64,000 bases of DNA from Nephrotoma appendiculata (Eukaryota; Arthropoda; Insecta; Diptera; Tipulidae), in NCBI GenBank assembly GCA_947310385.1, contig OX371225.1, forward strand, positions 181,717,931-181,781,930. The letters are read 5' to 3'. The notes under the pieces were generated by a model. That model did no database searches. It saw nothing but the letters and a program-made list of their open reading frames with translations, and was not told the DNA's origin. Shown in pieces: positions 23,531 through 35,597 of this stretch. Within the stretch, counting starts at the first letter, position 1; each line of letters starts with the position of its first letter. The position numbers and the translations under genes are program-made.

Positions 23531-24202
23531 GTAAATGACCGGGAGTAAAAGATCCCAGGAGTAATGGGTAGAAGGGTAATTAAGCGGGGTGATTGATCAC
23601 TTTTCAAACACAATCTCAAATCCACTCCATCACATATCTTCATAGATTTTCATCCATAAAGCGACTTTTCTGCTAATCCCGCACCACAACGATTTTAAAG
23701 AGCTTCCAAAACCTATAACAGGGTTATACCAGGAAAAAGATTACGCACTAAACTCAAAACTATAAAATCTTAATTAGTTTAGCCGGCACAGTTCATTCAA
23801 TAAGACTCTACGCCTTTCGTGTGCAAGAGAACGATTTCCGTCCATAGCGTTAGTGAAAAACCACATAACATCTCCGGATGCATAATACAGTGAAACATAA
23901 GTGTTCCCGTTCAATCCTCCATACTGCGCCTTTACACATTTTGAAAAATTGCGGTCTGCTTTTCAAGCACGAAGAATCATTAGTATGTGCAATCAGTCAA
24001 CAAAAGTTCAACAGCACTCCAGTAGTCTCCACTTTCACTCAGAAATTTTTGATAACAAAATACCAGTCGAAAATCAGTCACACAGTCACATCATCCCACT
24101 GGTCCTTGAAGCACTCTACCCATTCAGCGAATGAGGACGACAAATAGCAAATGACATTTGTTTTTAACTATATTAATTTCAAATATGAGGGCGTTAAAAC
24201 TG
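23531..24202. other. Flank of the gypsy gag region, possible leader
   Basis: No recognisable protein. By position it could contain the 5' leader or LTR of the minus-strand gypsy, but no repeat partner was found downstream. Confidence 0.3.
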
Positions 24203-24705
24203 TTAATTGTAAACTTCAAACATTTTCAGAAGGGCGCCTTTTCGTAGAACTAGAGGTTTTGCGATAGTTGTGATGTCGAAATGATTTGTTGGGGGAGCAA
24301 GCTTATGGTCGGGAGTCTGAGAAAGATTGTCGACGACCACAATGTCTTTGCCCTGTTTATGTAGTTTGTTTGTGGTGAATTGAAACACAAAATGCTGAAT
24401 ATTTCTTTTCAACAGTTTCCCAATTCTCTTTATCTAGTTGTTGTAAAACCATGCCTATAACTGTGTTAGATGCATCAGTGGTGATGATTTTGTAGCAATT
24501 AGCGAGTGTGCTAAAAGAGCTATGTTTTCTAAGGTTCCGTTGAGGTGAAGGAATGCATTTTGACATTCTTCAGGCCAAATAAAAATTGCAGCATTTTGGA
24601 TCTCTTGAGAAGTGTTGCCGATTGTATATATGAATTGTGGCAATATTCCCTTCAACTTTGGGTTTTGGGCGAGTAACATCTCGCAGCACAGCTCACCCAA
24701 ATTAA
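24203..24705 (-). pseudogene. Second gypsy-type fragment: RNase H
   Basis: Minus-strand frames at 24700-24455, 24566-24357 and 24412-24203 overlap as one frameshifted piece. It reads FIWPEECQNAFLHLNGTLEN, TTDASNTVIGMVLQQLDKEN (RNase H with catalytic Asp), KKYSAF, then QFTTN and GKDIVVVDNLSQT, the end of RNase H (normally GKxNxVADALSR). The residue pattern differs from the first gypsy copy, so it is a separate element. Confidence 0.8.
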
Positions 24706-25502
24706 AATAATAAAGTTTTTTATTTAAATAAATAAAAATTATATCACGTTATATCTCGTCGGAGATTTGGCAATTTAACCGGAATGGTTCGAATTCCAAC
24801 AGATGCAGGATGTAAAAATAAAACTTTCTTAACTGATTACGATCGGTGATTTAATAAATATAAATACTCTTTGACCCTCTGGAATATAGATCGCACAGCA
24901 CGGACTTATTTCCATGTTAGTATGCTGTCTGACAAAAAATCCAAGTTGTTACACATTAATTCAAAAACACGTTTACGCCTCTATATTTACCTTATTCGGG
25001 GCGGTTCAAGTATTTATTGAACAGATTTACATAATTCATATACGTGTATATTTATTTCTCTGGTGTCAATAAACTAATAAAGTAATCTCGTGCATTTATA
25101 AAATGTGTATGCTTTAAGTATGCAAACATTAAACTTGTTACTACAGACCGTAAAAAATTTCATTCATAAATTAAATAATAAAATTCATTTCACTTTGTTT
25201 ATGGTAATCCCGATATTATACAATTAGCATTATACTCGTAATTACTTTAATGTTAGTTCATTGCTTGCAACCAAATACACGATACCAAGTAGCGCACTAT
25301 TGCTAATATATTTAGCCATGAAAATATTTTAATGTAAATCATATGCGTATCTGCAAACATTATTAAGTTAATTGCGATGTAATGGAGCATTTAGCGATTA
25401 TACGAATTTGATCGCGAGCAAATATTTAATTGCGTACACAAACTATACAAGGCGCAATATAACAAATATTTGCATAAATAAATTCTTTTTATTTTTCTAA
25501 TG
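24706..25502. other. Spacer without recognised features
   Basis: AT-rich. No coding or repeat structure recognised. Confidence 0.4.
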
Positions 25503-25527
25503 CCCGGTTGCACAGAAAAATGACTAA

Positions 25528-25867
25528 AGGTGGATATGCGACGTGTGACGTGTGACGGGTGTCTATAGCCAATCATAAACGACTATTTTGACATTTGTCA
25601 CACGGCACACGCTACACGCCGAGACATGAACAAATTTTATCTTTTCCGTGACGGTCACACACACATAAAAATTTAGAAACATGCAACCAAATTTTTGATT
25701 GTTTTGCCACAGTGTTTTTTAGTAACAAAACACAATTAATATACACCATAAAAAATATTTAATTAGTGTGCGTGGTGGCATCCGTCGCATATGTAAATTG
25801 TTGTTAAGAAAGCGCCACGTTAATTTCAACTTGTCACGGGTCACACGTCGCATATGTAAATCCACCT
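25528..25867. mobile_element. MITE with TAA target duplication (left arm)
   Basis: The TIRs begin AGGTGGAT and contain ATGCGACGTGTGAC; the right end is its complement, GTCACACGTCGCAT...CCACCT. Both sides carry TAA (25525-25527 and 25868-25870), as expected for PIF/Harbinger-type transposition. It lies in the left arm of the foldback element. Confidence 0.78.
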
Positions 25868-26274
25868 TAACGAGTTAGTCGAGTTATTGTGCGCCAGTTA
25901 AATGTTTTATATGAAATCTGTTTTCGTATTCAGATAAAACTCAACGCAAACTTGATTAAATATATTTTATTCCATGTAAATATTTAGGTTGCGTATAAAT
26001 ATTTAAATGGCCAATTTTGATTGAATAACGCTAAGGGCATGTTTCAATTGGTTTAAATACCGCATAAAAAGTTAAAAAGTTAAAAATTGTGGTGAATAAA
26101 AATATCAAACAGTGTTTTATCCGCTTCAAGAGCTGATAAAATTTTTGTATAGAAAGCATTTGGCTGACGAAAATATTTGTTTGTAAGGTCGTGTTTCAAT
26201 TGGTTTAAATGCCGCCTAAAAAGTTAAAAATTTATTCGTGGTAAATATTTTTTAACTTTTTAACTTTTTATCTG

Positions 26275-27138
26275 TATAGGAACCATGCGCAAATTTTAGC
26301 GAAAAAAAAATTCGATATAATTTCTTGTAGTTGCTAGAAAAACGCACGTTCAATTATGAATATTTCATTTTTTGAAGCAGACGTGTGTGCAACGTATGTT
26401 CATTTTGTTTATGTTTACATAATTCAATTTGACGTTTCGCATTGGCGGTTAAATTTTTTGTTGTGTTTTAAATTTAATTTATCTTAACACACTTAAATAA
26501 TTAAAAAAGTATCTAAGTTTTTATTTTATAAACTAATATATTTAAAGCCTATACTTTTAATTTAATCAACAAAATTAGTGTTGTCCATTTCGAGTGCCAT
26601 AAATATTGAAATATATCGCATGATACATTGAATAATTTTACTAAAAAGGATGTGAGCTAGATTAAACTCTTTCGATATACTGATAAAAAGTAAGATGATT
26701 TTAATTTTCATTTCAATAAATTTATCTGAATATGATTTCCATTTTTTATTAGTTTTGAAGAGATGTACCCATTCAATTAAATGTGACTGAAAATGTATAT
26801 TATCATGCACACGATTTTCAAATGTCATTTGGTTTCTTGAAAAAATAAAATTAAATATAAAAAATTGTGTATTTTTAAATAAAGTTTATATTACGTTAGT
26901 ATCGAGTTTTTATTTTTTTTATCAACCAAAATAATTTTTGCTTTGAAAATAACAAAATTTTTTTATCGGTACCTCCCATATGTACTGATAAAATTTTTGT
27001 CTAAATTTATTGAGTTTTTATGTTGGTTGCATACACAAAATTTGTATAGTAGTTTGGCTGCAATCATTTATTTTTATTTAATCGAAAAAAAATTATATCT
27101 AGTTTTTTTTTCGCTAAAATCTGCGCATGGTTCCTATA
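26275..27138. mobile_element. Nested TIR element with CTG duplication
   Basis: The ends are TATAGGAACCATGCGCA (26275) and its complement (to 27138). They are flanked by CTG at 26272-26274 and 27139-27141. The uninterrupted sequence (TTTTTATCTGTTTCAATTGG, read on the minus strand) survives in the opposite arm at about 28234-28253, which confirms the insertion. The ends have no recognised coding content between them. Confidence 0.8.
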
Positions 27139-28403
27139 CTGTTTCAATTGGGTAAAATTTTGACAATCGCTGTGTTTTTTTATTAGCGCCCGATAGCTGT
27201 ATCCGGAGCAGCCAATTTTCTATGTGAAAACTTATATTTAGCGCGCTATTATTGCATTTAATTAATTTATTTAAATCTAAACTAAGATTTTTCATTCAAC
27301 TTTTTAATTAAAAATCGATAAAAAAATATCTCGGCTCACTTATTTATCGGGAGCCGCTATCGGGAGCGCTATCTATTTCAATGGGAAATTTGAAAAGGCT
27401 TTTAATTTTGTAAACCCCTGAAACCATTAGAAACGAAATCTTACAATAAAAAATTAAAACGCAGGAAAATGAATTTTTGTTTATAACGTCATGTCAAAAT
27501 AAATGTCAATCAATATATTTCAGGTGATAAATGTTTGTTTTATTGATGAATTTAGTTTTAATTTTTATAGTACAGCGACACCAGTGAATAATAGCTGCAG
27601 TTTCAATAGAAAATTGCCATTTGGCTCCGGATAGTGCTCCAATATATGGTTGCTTATTTTATGTGTAATTGTGAACATACTCGTATATATAGACAATTCA
27701 AATATGAAAACATGTAAAATAAATACTTTTCAAATATATATTAGTCTATTATTAATTTTTCACAAAATTTTTACATGGACAATTTTTATTTACAAACAAA
27801 TATTTTTGTCAGCCAAATGTTTTCTATATAAAAATTTTATCAGCTCTTGAAGCGGATAACAAGTTTGACATTTTTATTCACCACAATTTTTAACTTTTTA
27901 ACTTTTTATGTGGTATTTAAACCAATTGAAACACGCTCTAAATAAAAATTTTCCATGTAAAAATTTTGAGAAAAATTGCAATGATATATGTATATGGAAA
28001 CTGACCACAATTGACTAATATATATGTATTTAAAAAGTATTTATTTTACATGTTTTCATATTTAAATTGTCTATATATGTTCACAATTACACTTATAGGC
28101 TGCGGGTCAATAGTTGGGTAAAAGTCAATTTTAAGCAAATGTTTCGGTAAATTCATTTAATTTTCAAAAAACTCTATGACAAACTGGTTTTTACCATAGT
28201 AAAATAAGCAACCATGTTATTGTCAAAATTTTACCCAATTGAAACAGATAAAAAGCTAAAAAATATTTACCACAAATAAATTTTTAACTTTTTAACTTTT
28301 TATGCGGCATTTAAACAAATTGAAACACGACCTACATAATTGTTATTTCCATGGAACAAATACAAATCAAGTTTGCGTTGAGTTTTTTCTGATTAAGAAA
28401 ACG

Positions 28404-28610
28404 GGGGCAGTATGTTGTACCATCACTTCGAATCGAAAAAAGTCGAAATTCGAAAAAAGTCTAATCGAAAAAGTGAAAGTTGTTTCATTTTCGACTTTAA
28501 TTGTTTTTTAATCTTGCAATGCTTTTTCTAGAATTCGAAAATGATACAACATACCGCCATTCGACTTTTTTCGAATTTCGATTCGAAGTGATGGTACAAC
28601 ATACCGCCCC
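28404..28610. mobile_element. Short MITE in the right arm
   Basis: The near-perfect TIRs read GGGGCAGTATGTTGTACCAT, continuing CACTTCGAATCGAAA, with the complement at the right end. The rest is AT-rich and itself partly palindromic (TTCGAAAAAAGTC). The left arm at about 25918-25935 (ATGAAATCTGTTTTCGTA) matches the sequence on both sides of this insert when joined, so it gives the empty site. Confidence 0.8.
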
Positions 28611-28689
28611 AGATTTCATATAAAACATTTAACTGGCGCAGACCTACCTAACCGACCGTTAGTCATTCTTCTGTGCAACCGGGAATAAG

Positions 28690-30690
28690 CAGTCTACTTT
28701 GTAAGTGATTTAAGTAAACTATTTTAGTGTAGTCTGCGTATAGTTATATTTGGTATAGTAAATCATATTGATGCTAAAAAGTCCGCCGGGTATAGACAAT
28801 TTGTTTAAAAAGATATTATGTGAAAATTATTATCACATTACGATAAGACAATCAAGTGAGCTGCTAAAGGAGATTTCCGTAAAAATGGAGTAATTCTGAA
28901 TTTTGTTCTAGTAAATTAATTCTATTTGGTCGATATGAGTAGTTTTGTGAGAATAATGCCATTAAAGTAACACAATCAAATAAATCAAGTGCAATTTCCT
29001 TTTTGAGAGTAGAAGTATCCATTTTAGTTCTGGTAAATCAAGTCGATTTTATTGGTTTGCGTAATTCTTGTTAAGATAAATTTTGGATATCGTAAACTAA
29101 AATTTCTACTATGTGGAAATAATCGTCATAGGTTAACGAAATCAAATTAGTTAACTGCCATTTCCAAACAGAGGAGTTGGGATATCCAGTTTTGTTCAGG
29201 TAAATGAAAACGATTTTAATATTTTGAAAATGATTTGCGTTCATAAATTAGACGTAAACTTCAAAATGCAGTTAACGCTGTAAGCAACTGGACTAAAAAA
29301 TGACGCATCTTATTAAATGACGCCAAATCAGTACACGTCAACTTTACAAACCAAAATGTAAACTGTATGCCCGTGGGACTCAACTCAAACCAAATTCTAT
29401 ATGCAAATACACCTAAATATCTTGGAATGAATCTCGATGCTCAAGTGTAGAAATTCTAAGATAGTAATACTCAACAAATTGCTTCATACAGGCAATTGCT
29501 AAATCTAGTATGAACCTATTTTATCCAACTTTGGGGTTGTGCCAAGAAAACCAATGTACAAATGATACAATGCTTAGGAACGACAACCTCCAGATGAACT
29601 TAAAGATGGAATTCGTCACCGATGAAATAAATAAACAAGCAAGGAAAAACGTACAGCGATATCTCGACAAGAAAATGCAGATATCTGTCGTATGTTGGAC
29701 ACTACAAATGGAACGAGGATACTCCAAAGGCAGAAACCGCTGGACCTGTGTAACTAGATGCGATCTGAATCTATTGTAATATTGAATAAATAATTAAATA
29801 AATTTATTAAAATAAAAATAAAAAATTAAATTAAAAAAAAAATCTGGATATTGTAGGGTTTGTTGGAAGATTTCACGATGTGGAAATGTTAGCCATCCAT
29901 TTCCAAAAGAAGCGAAGAAGTATGATTTTTCATTCTCGTAAATCAAATCGATTTAGAGTAGTTTTAGTTTAGATAAACACTGAATATCGTAGGGTTTGCA
30001 AAATGAGCGTATAGTTCCAAATGAGTCAAAACCATTTTCCAAAAGGAGAGAAGTAGTGTCCTATTTTGTTCTCGTAAATCAAATCGATTTTATTGGTTTT
30101 AGTTGGTTTAGTTCAGATAAATTCCGGATAACGTAGCGTTGGAAAATTCCACCATGTGGAGATGTTAACCATAGCAAATTAGTCAAGAGCCATTTCTAAC
30201 AGAATAAGAGCGTGTCCTATTTTGATCTTGCAAATCAAAAGCCGATTTTATTGGTTTGAGTAGTTTTATTTAGATAAATTCTGGATATCGTACAGTTTGC
30301 AAAATGAGCATACAGTTTCAAATGAGTCAAAAGCCTTTTCGAAAAGGAGGGGAGGAGTGTCCTATTTTATTCTCGTAAATCAAAACGATTTTATTGGTTT
30401 TAGTTGCGGTTTAGTTTACATAAATTCTGGATATCGTAGAGTTTGTCGGAAAATTCGGCTAAGTGGAAATGTTAGCCTTAGGTTAACACAAGCAAATTAG
30501 TCAAGTGCGATTTCCAGAAGAAGGGAAGAGGTATCATATTTTATTCTCTCAAATCAAATTGATTTTATTGGTTTGAGTTGTTTTAGTTTAAATAATTTCT
30601 CGATATCATAAGATTCTCGGACAATTTTAGCCTTCGATTGACACAAGCAAATGAGTCAAACCTTAAAGTAAATGATTTGTAGTGGTACAT
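28690..30690. repeat. Degenerate tandem repeat, units about 120-175 bp
   Basis: About eight units. Each has a 'TTCTCGTAAATCAAATCGATTT TATTGG'-like block followed by 'AGATAAATTCTGGATATCGTA' and 'ATGTGGAAATGTTAGCC'. Block starts lie near 28911, 29033, 29200, 29941, 30076, 30232, 30376 and 30551. Units diverge in length and sequence. A Jockey-type 3' end sits between the third and fourth units. Confidence 0.75.
29250..29843 (+). mobile_element. Jockey-clade LINE 3' end, 5' truncated
   Basis: The plus strand reads SVHVNFTNQ, CMPVGLNSNQI, then TPKYLGMNLDAQV (the 'VKYLGIHLD' block after the RT). After a frameshift it reads FVTDEINKQARK and ADICRMLDTTNGTRILQRQKPLDL, the Jockey C-terminus. An A-rich tail runs 29785-29843. 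It interrupts the tandem repeat. The exact 5' junction was not determined. Confidence 0.75.
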
Positions 30691-30724
30691 ACTAAAATGG
30701 GGGTATGAATAGGTCTACCTTTTA

Positions 30725-31880
30725 TTTTTTTTATTATTACCAAGATTTACAATATTTGTTATAACTTACAAAGTTGATTCCCAATGGATTTCGTGTCCTT
30801 ATAAGGGAATCAACTTTATAAATATATACTATACATTAGCAATATACGTACATATATGTATTAACAATTTTTAACAATAAGAAAAATTTAAAATTCAACC
30901 TATATAATTATTTGTAAGAGTTTGATAATAGAGCTTCAAGCTTTCATTAAAATGATGGAGATTCACTGATTCTTTTATACTTTCTGGAAGTTTTTTATAT
31001 AACGAAGGGCCAGCAAATCTAATTGGTTTTCGCCCAAATTCGTTAGTTATAAAACCGCAAGATATGATTATAACGATAAAATTCTAAGTTAGAGAGAACT
31101 GAAGATGTATTCAATGTCTTATACATATATAATGTTATTTGGTAATCGTATAACGCACATATTGGTAAAACACCGTTGGCTTGAGTTTCAAACAAAGTTA
31201 GCGCAGGAAAACGTGCAGGTATAGTCTCGAAATTGCCTTCAAGCTTTTGTTTTGTAAGATCTGACCTCTCTTTAGCATAGTGTAACTAGCAGTACCATAA
31301 ACAACAATCCTGTACAGAATTCTGGGATGAATAAACGCAAAATACATTAATCTCAGAACATATTTAGGCATACTAAATGAGAGTCTTCTCACAAGCCTAA
31401 CCAAAGGAGCCATTTTACTACAAGTTGTGGCAACATGTCCATCCTAAGCCATACGATAATGAAATATTACCCCTAGGTATTTGAAATGTTCTACTCGATC
31501 TACTATACGACGTCATTTATTTATATTCTCAATAAAGAAAATATTCATGTCATGTTCCATATTATTAATTATAACAGAAGGATCCTTTGTTTCGTTGATA
31601 AATGCAGTATCATCCGCAAACATATTAATTTGTCCAATCAATGGCAAAAATGAAATATCATTAATGAACATTAGGAACAATAACGGCTCTAGCACACTAC
31701 CTTGAAGAATCCCTACCATCAATACTAATTAAGATATTGCCCAAAATCCATAGCAATATAATTTATAAAGGAGTAATTTATAATCAATCGTATCAAATGC
31801 TTTCATGAAAACAAGAAATAGAACTCCAACATATTCCTTCCGATCAAGGTATTATAAATTAGATTTGTCGACCTTTGGCA
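30725..31880 (-). pseudogene. CR1/Jockey-group LINE RT fragment
   Basis: Minus strand. AFDTIDYKLLLYKL (RT motif A) lies near 31790. The frame 31722-31513 holds GILQGSVLEPLLFLMFINDI and FADDTAFI. The frame 31413-31198 is the post-RT region (MPKYVLRLMYFAFIHPRILY). Near 31060-30910 is NEFGRKPIRFAGPSLYKKLP, the typical C-terminal box. The A-rich 3' end lies at about 30725. It has several stops and a deletion between frames. Confidence 0.78.
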
Positions 31881-32159
31881 TATATAAGGCTCTCTAAATT
31901 AAAAAAACGTACCACGGGTGCCCAATATCTTAAAATCATCATTTTATAAAGATGAAAATATTGAGCACTTTAGGTTATGGTATTTATCCTAAATAACTGG
32001 CTTAAACATATAATTTCTTCCCTACACATCCAGAGTTTTCAACGAAGCGCAGCCTTGACTATCACTCCTCAGAGGTACGTGAAGTATACGTAGCGATCAG
32101 CATTTCTACATTTGCGATACTATAGGTGAGATGAGGCATTAAAACATGACGGGTGAGCT
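31881..32159. other. Junction between two LINE relics
   Basis: No recognisable coding sequence. Confidence 0.3.
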
Positions 32160-33330
32160 CATCGGCCTTTCAATTCCCCTTAATATAAAAATGTCCCGAA
32201 AACCGAATCAAATGGAAGTTGAAATCCTTCTGCCATCTCGTTCATAGTTGAGAGACAATAGTTTCCTTCGTGCAGTCCTCTAAACATCTTCTCAAATAAT
32301 GGTGACGGAACAGCGTAGTTGAAAGTTTTACAGATATTTCTGTTATTTAAAATAGATGGGTGTCCTCTGTCCATTCAGCTCTAAATGAAAGTGGAGTGAG
32401 TCTGATAGAGATTTGTTTACCTAAGGAATATTAAAAGGTGTGAGATAAGAGAGAATCTCCAATGCTTGATTGGAAGTTCTTTTGAGGTTCACACTGATGC
32501 ATAATATAGCCTCTTAAGATTTAAGGTTGGCCGGAACATTTAGAGCTGGCCACTAAATAGTAATCTCATATAATAAAATGGTTCTGATGGATGACACCTA
32601 TATACGGTGTGGGTCCTAAAACTCCATCTTTCCCACACTTTACAAGAGTAAAGCTTTCCAATAATTCCACTAGTTTGCTGTTTGAGACCCAGATTCTTCG
32701 ATTGATTTGTGAAGGTCAAGTTGATATCATTTAAAAGGGCGGGAGATGGGAGATCATTACGAGGAGCTTATAATTTTTAAAACTAGGGAACTAACTCAGT
32801 CTGTGTATTGATGTTCTAAGATATTACCGAAGATACAATCACCCAGAAATCGCATCCTTCTAGGTTCCGTAATAGGCCATTAATGACCACGTTCCAAATA
32901 AGGAGAGATAACACATCACCTTGCAGTGTGAATCCAGACAAAAATCTATTAATAGGGTCCTCCCAAACCATTAAGCCATCACGATCCAGCCTTTAAGCAT
33001 CTGATCTATCAAGCCTATGAATAACCCGTCCACGCTTAGTCATGTGAGTGCCCGAGTGATCGCCCCTGTCTGACGTTGTTCAAGGCATCTCTACGTCCAG
33101 AAAGGTTATCATACAGAATTCCTTGTACCTCAATTTCCCATTCTAGAACCCATCGTTCGGACGCAGAATATGATCCTGCGAAAAACTTCTAGTAAGCGTT
33201 TTATTGAGATGCCAGGCATGAGTGGCATCCATCTCTTTGATGGTAGCCCAATCGTCTTTCAAGATGTACTTAGTCGGAGAGTAGTGATTGCATGAAAACA
33301 CACTCTCACAAATACGACTTGGAGATGTCA
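32160..33330 (-). pseudogene. LOA/R1/I-group LINE RT, strongly degenerate
   Basis: The minus strand near 32930-32840 reads LQGDVLSLLIWNVVINGLLR, a decayed 'PQGGVLSPLLWNLVVDGLL' block, followed by LEGC.FWVIV where the catalytic Y/FADD would be. Near 32690 is an NSKLVELLESFTL-type stretch, and 32374-32180 is a C-terminal piece. Upstream the frame 33331-33143 may be earlier ORF2. Stops are dense; the clade is tentative. Confidence 0.5.
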
Positions 33331-35014
33331 AGAGTAATACGTGAAGACAACACCATTTTTTAGTTGGAGATTTTTCACTAAGCGTACAAGTGTCTGTGAA
33401 GTCATGAAACAGCTGAGAAAGCTCGATATCGAAAAAAATTGCGTTTTACCAGAAACGTCAAGGGGCTGAAATGCGGCTCTCGCTGAACGCTTGCCCGACG
33501 TCGTAACATTTATCGATTGTTCCATAGAGCTGTATGGCGCTGGATATTGGAGCGGGATATAAGTTGGTAAAAATCAAAAACTCCTACATGTATGATATTT
33601 ATATGTGATCTTAATGCTTAAACAAGTGCTCCGGGAAGCCACTTTCTTGCCAAGAATTGGGACAGGTATACGGTCGTCTTTCCCATGTCTCTTTATCACC
33701 TATCGATCCAAAGCTTTAATCTGAGGAATCAAACAATGAGTACTTCGACAGAAATAGTAGTCTTCGTTAATATTTAGCACTTTTCTTTGAAGTAGATGTT
33801 ACTTCAATTATTGAACTTCAACTATTGAATGTTCCGTTATAATGACATATGGAAGATTGGGTATGTTGGCAGTCCTTACATTTGGTTCCTTTAACGTGAA
33901 AGAAATCACGGGTTCCAACAGCTTTGCATTTAGTGATTATGTTCTGTTATCCGAATTAAGCCGTGGGATCCTTCTTTCCAGAGCAACCCGCGATTCTTCC
34001 GCCATTGTTGCTTCGTTAACGTCCTTGATTTCGACTTGAGCTTCGGTTTCCATAATATAATCGCATTTACATTTGCAATTAGTCTAGGTAATTTCCTTCT
34101 GGCTCAGTCGTTCGAAGTACATACCTCCAAATTAATTTGAAGAATATTTTGAGATGTTATCTTGGTATCCTTATTTTTGACCGGATGAACAGCTTCCTTT
34201 TGATGGATTCACAGACTGTCGTATTTTGCTTACAAGCTTTCTTCACGTCCTGTTTGTTGCGAAGAATTCGCTGTTTAAGTTTTTATTCGTTTCATTGGTA
34301 ATCGGCGGCGAGGTTTAGCACTTCTTTTTCGATATATTCGTCCTACTCATAGCTAAATCGTAGAATGTGCAAATCTACAACTCATCCATGCACATTGTTT
34401 CTAAGTTTAACAAACTCGACAATTTTTTTTTAAAATGTTATTTCGGGGTTGCGGTCAGAGTGAATTCCTTACGTCATGTTCCCTTAAGGCGGAGACGGCG
34501 AGACATTTTTCTCCTTTAATTTATTGTTAGTTAGATCTTTCTGAAAGATGATTCTAAATATTTAAGATGATTCTTGCATATGGAACTTATCGAGTTCTGT
34601 GTAACCATGAAACAACATAAAATGTGAATTCCAACCAAAAATCAGAATAAAGCTCGGTTATGATAAACGGTGAGAACCACGTGTATATATCCTTAACGTT
34701 CAATAAGATTTAGGCGTAATCTGCCTTGATATATTGAATACCTAAACATGTCTAATATAATGTTCTAAGAGTGTACTCTGTAAAGATAAACCATGCTAAT
34801 GAGAACTTCACCAGATGTTCCAGCAGGGAGCCAATAATACGACTGGTAAATTAATAAACCATTGAAGGCGAATTTCTATACCATTTGAAATATTTAAACA
34901 ACAATCTAATTATCGTGAGCAAAGTATCGTCCGAGGAATTGGATATGCTTATTTTGTTTTAAATTTGGTAGTTGCTCTCTGCAGTCTAAAAAGACGACAA
35001 AATATATGTTAATA
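33331..35014. other. Unassigned stretch
   Basis: The minus strand opposite 33842-34039 has a Glu/Arg-rich run ending in CKDCQHTQSSICHYN, which could be a LINE ORF1 zinc-knuckle relic. This is too weak to call. Nothing else was recognised. Confidence 0.3.
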
Positions 35015-35018
35015 TTAA

Positions 35019-35597
35019 GCTCGATGTACATAGCTTTCGTTTGGTTCCGATTTGTTTCGTTTTCAATAAATTTTTATAAATTCGCACGTATAGAGAACTG
35101 TTTGTAGATCTGACGGCAAAAAAATTAACCTGATTGGGTCTTTTTTTGTATGTTAATTTTTATTTTCATAAAGTATGCCGTGCTGAAATTCCATATAAAA
35201 AAAGACCCAATCAGCTTATTTTTAATGCGCCAGATGTCACTACCCCGAACATTTATAGTTCTCAATAGCTTTCGTTTCATTTTTAGTTGTTTTTGTGTTA
35301 TTTGCTAAAACGATTTTTTTTATTTCTCACAATATTGTTTCAATTCCATCAATTATTTAGAATATCATACCAATTAATTTAAAAATGAGTGAAGATTCAC
35401 GCCTTGACAAAAACGATAACCATAAACGCCAAAATAAATAATTTGAGGTTATTGTTTCAGTTTTTATTGAAATTTGATCAACTGTTTCGGTTCGGTTCCG
35501 CCTTTAACTTAACTATGTGGCATGTTTTTGGTGTTCCATACATTTTGACATATCGAACTTAAAAATCGGAACGAAACGAAAACTATGTGCCTCGACC
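35019..35597. mobile_element. TIR element flanked by TTAA
   Basis: The left end is GCTCGATGTACATAGCTTTC; the right end is the complement of GGTCGAGGCACATAGTTTTC. The similarity extends for about 40 bp (CGTTT.GTTCCGATTT). TTAA flanks both sides (35015-35018 and 35598-35601), as for piggyBac-type insertion. It encodes nothing. A second inverted-repeat unit at 35093-35264 (AGAGAACT...AGTTCTC, with ATTGGGTCTTTTTTT arms) is nested in it. Confidence 0.72.

Larger units (their letters stand above)
25503..28683. mobile_element. Foldback element with nested inserts
   Basis: The ends are inverted copies: CCCGGTTGCACAGA at 25503 and its complement ending at 28683. The arms stay complementary well inward (GCGCCAGTTAAATGTTTTAT at 25902 and its complement near 28617-28636; then AACTCAACGCAAACTTGATT, with a partner near 28364-28383). 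At least three further inverted-repeat elements sit inside. Inner AAGTTAAAAAGTTAAAAA blocks recur at about 26070, 26220, 27890 and 28280 in both orientations. No transposase is encoded. Confidence 0.8.

Noticed and set aside
23531..24202. 5' LTR for the gypsy copy at 18.5-23.5 kb
   Set aside because: I could not find a matching direct repeat at 18.1-18.5 kb.
28690..30690. CRISPR-like array
   Set aside because: Units vary in length and there are no short identical repeats with unique spacers; the window is eukaryotic.
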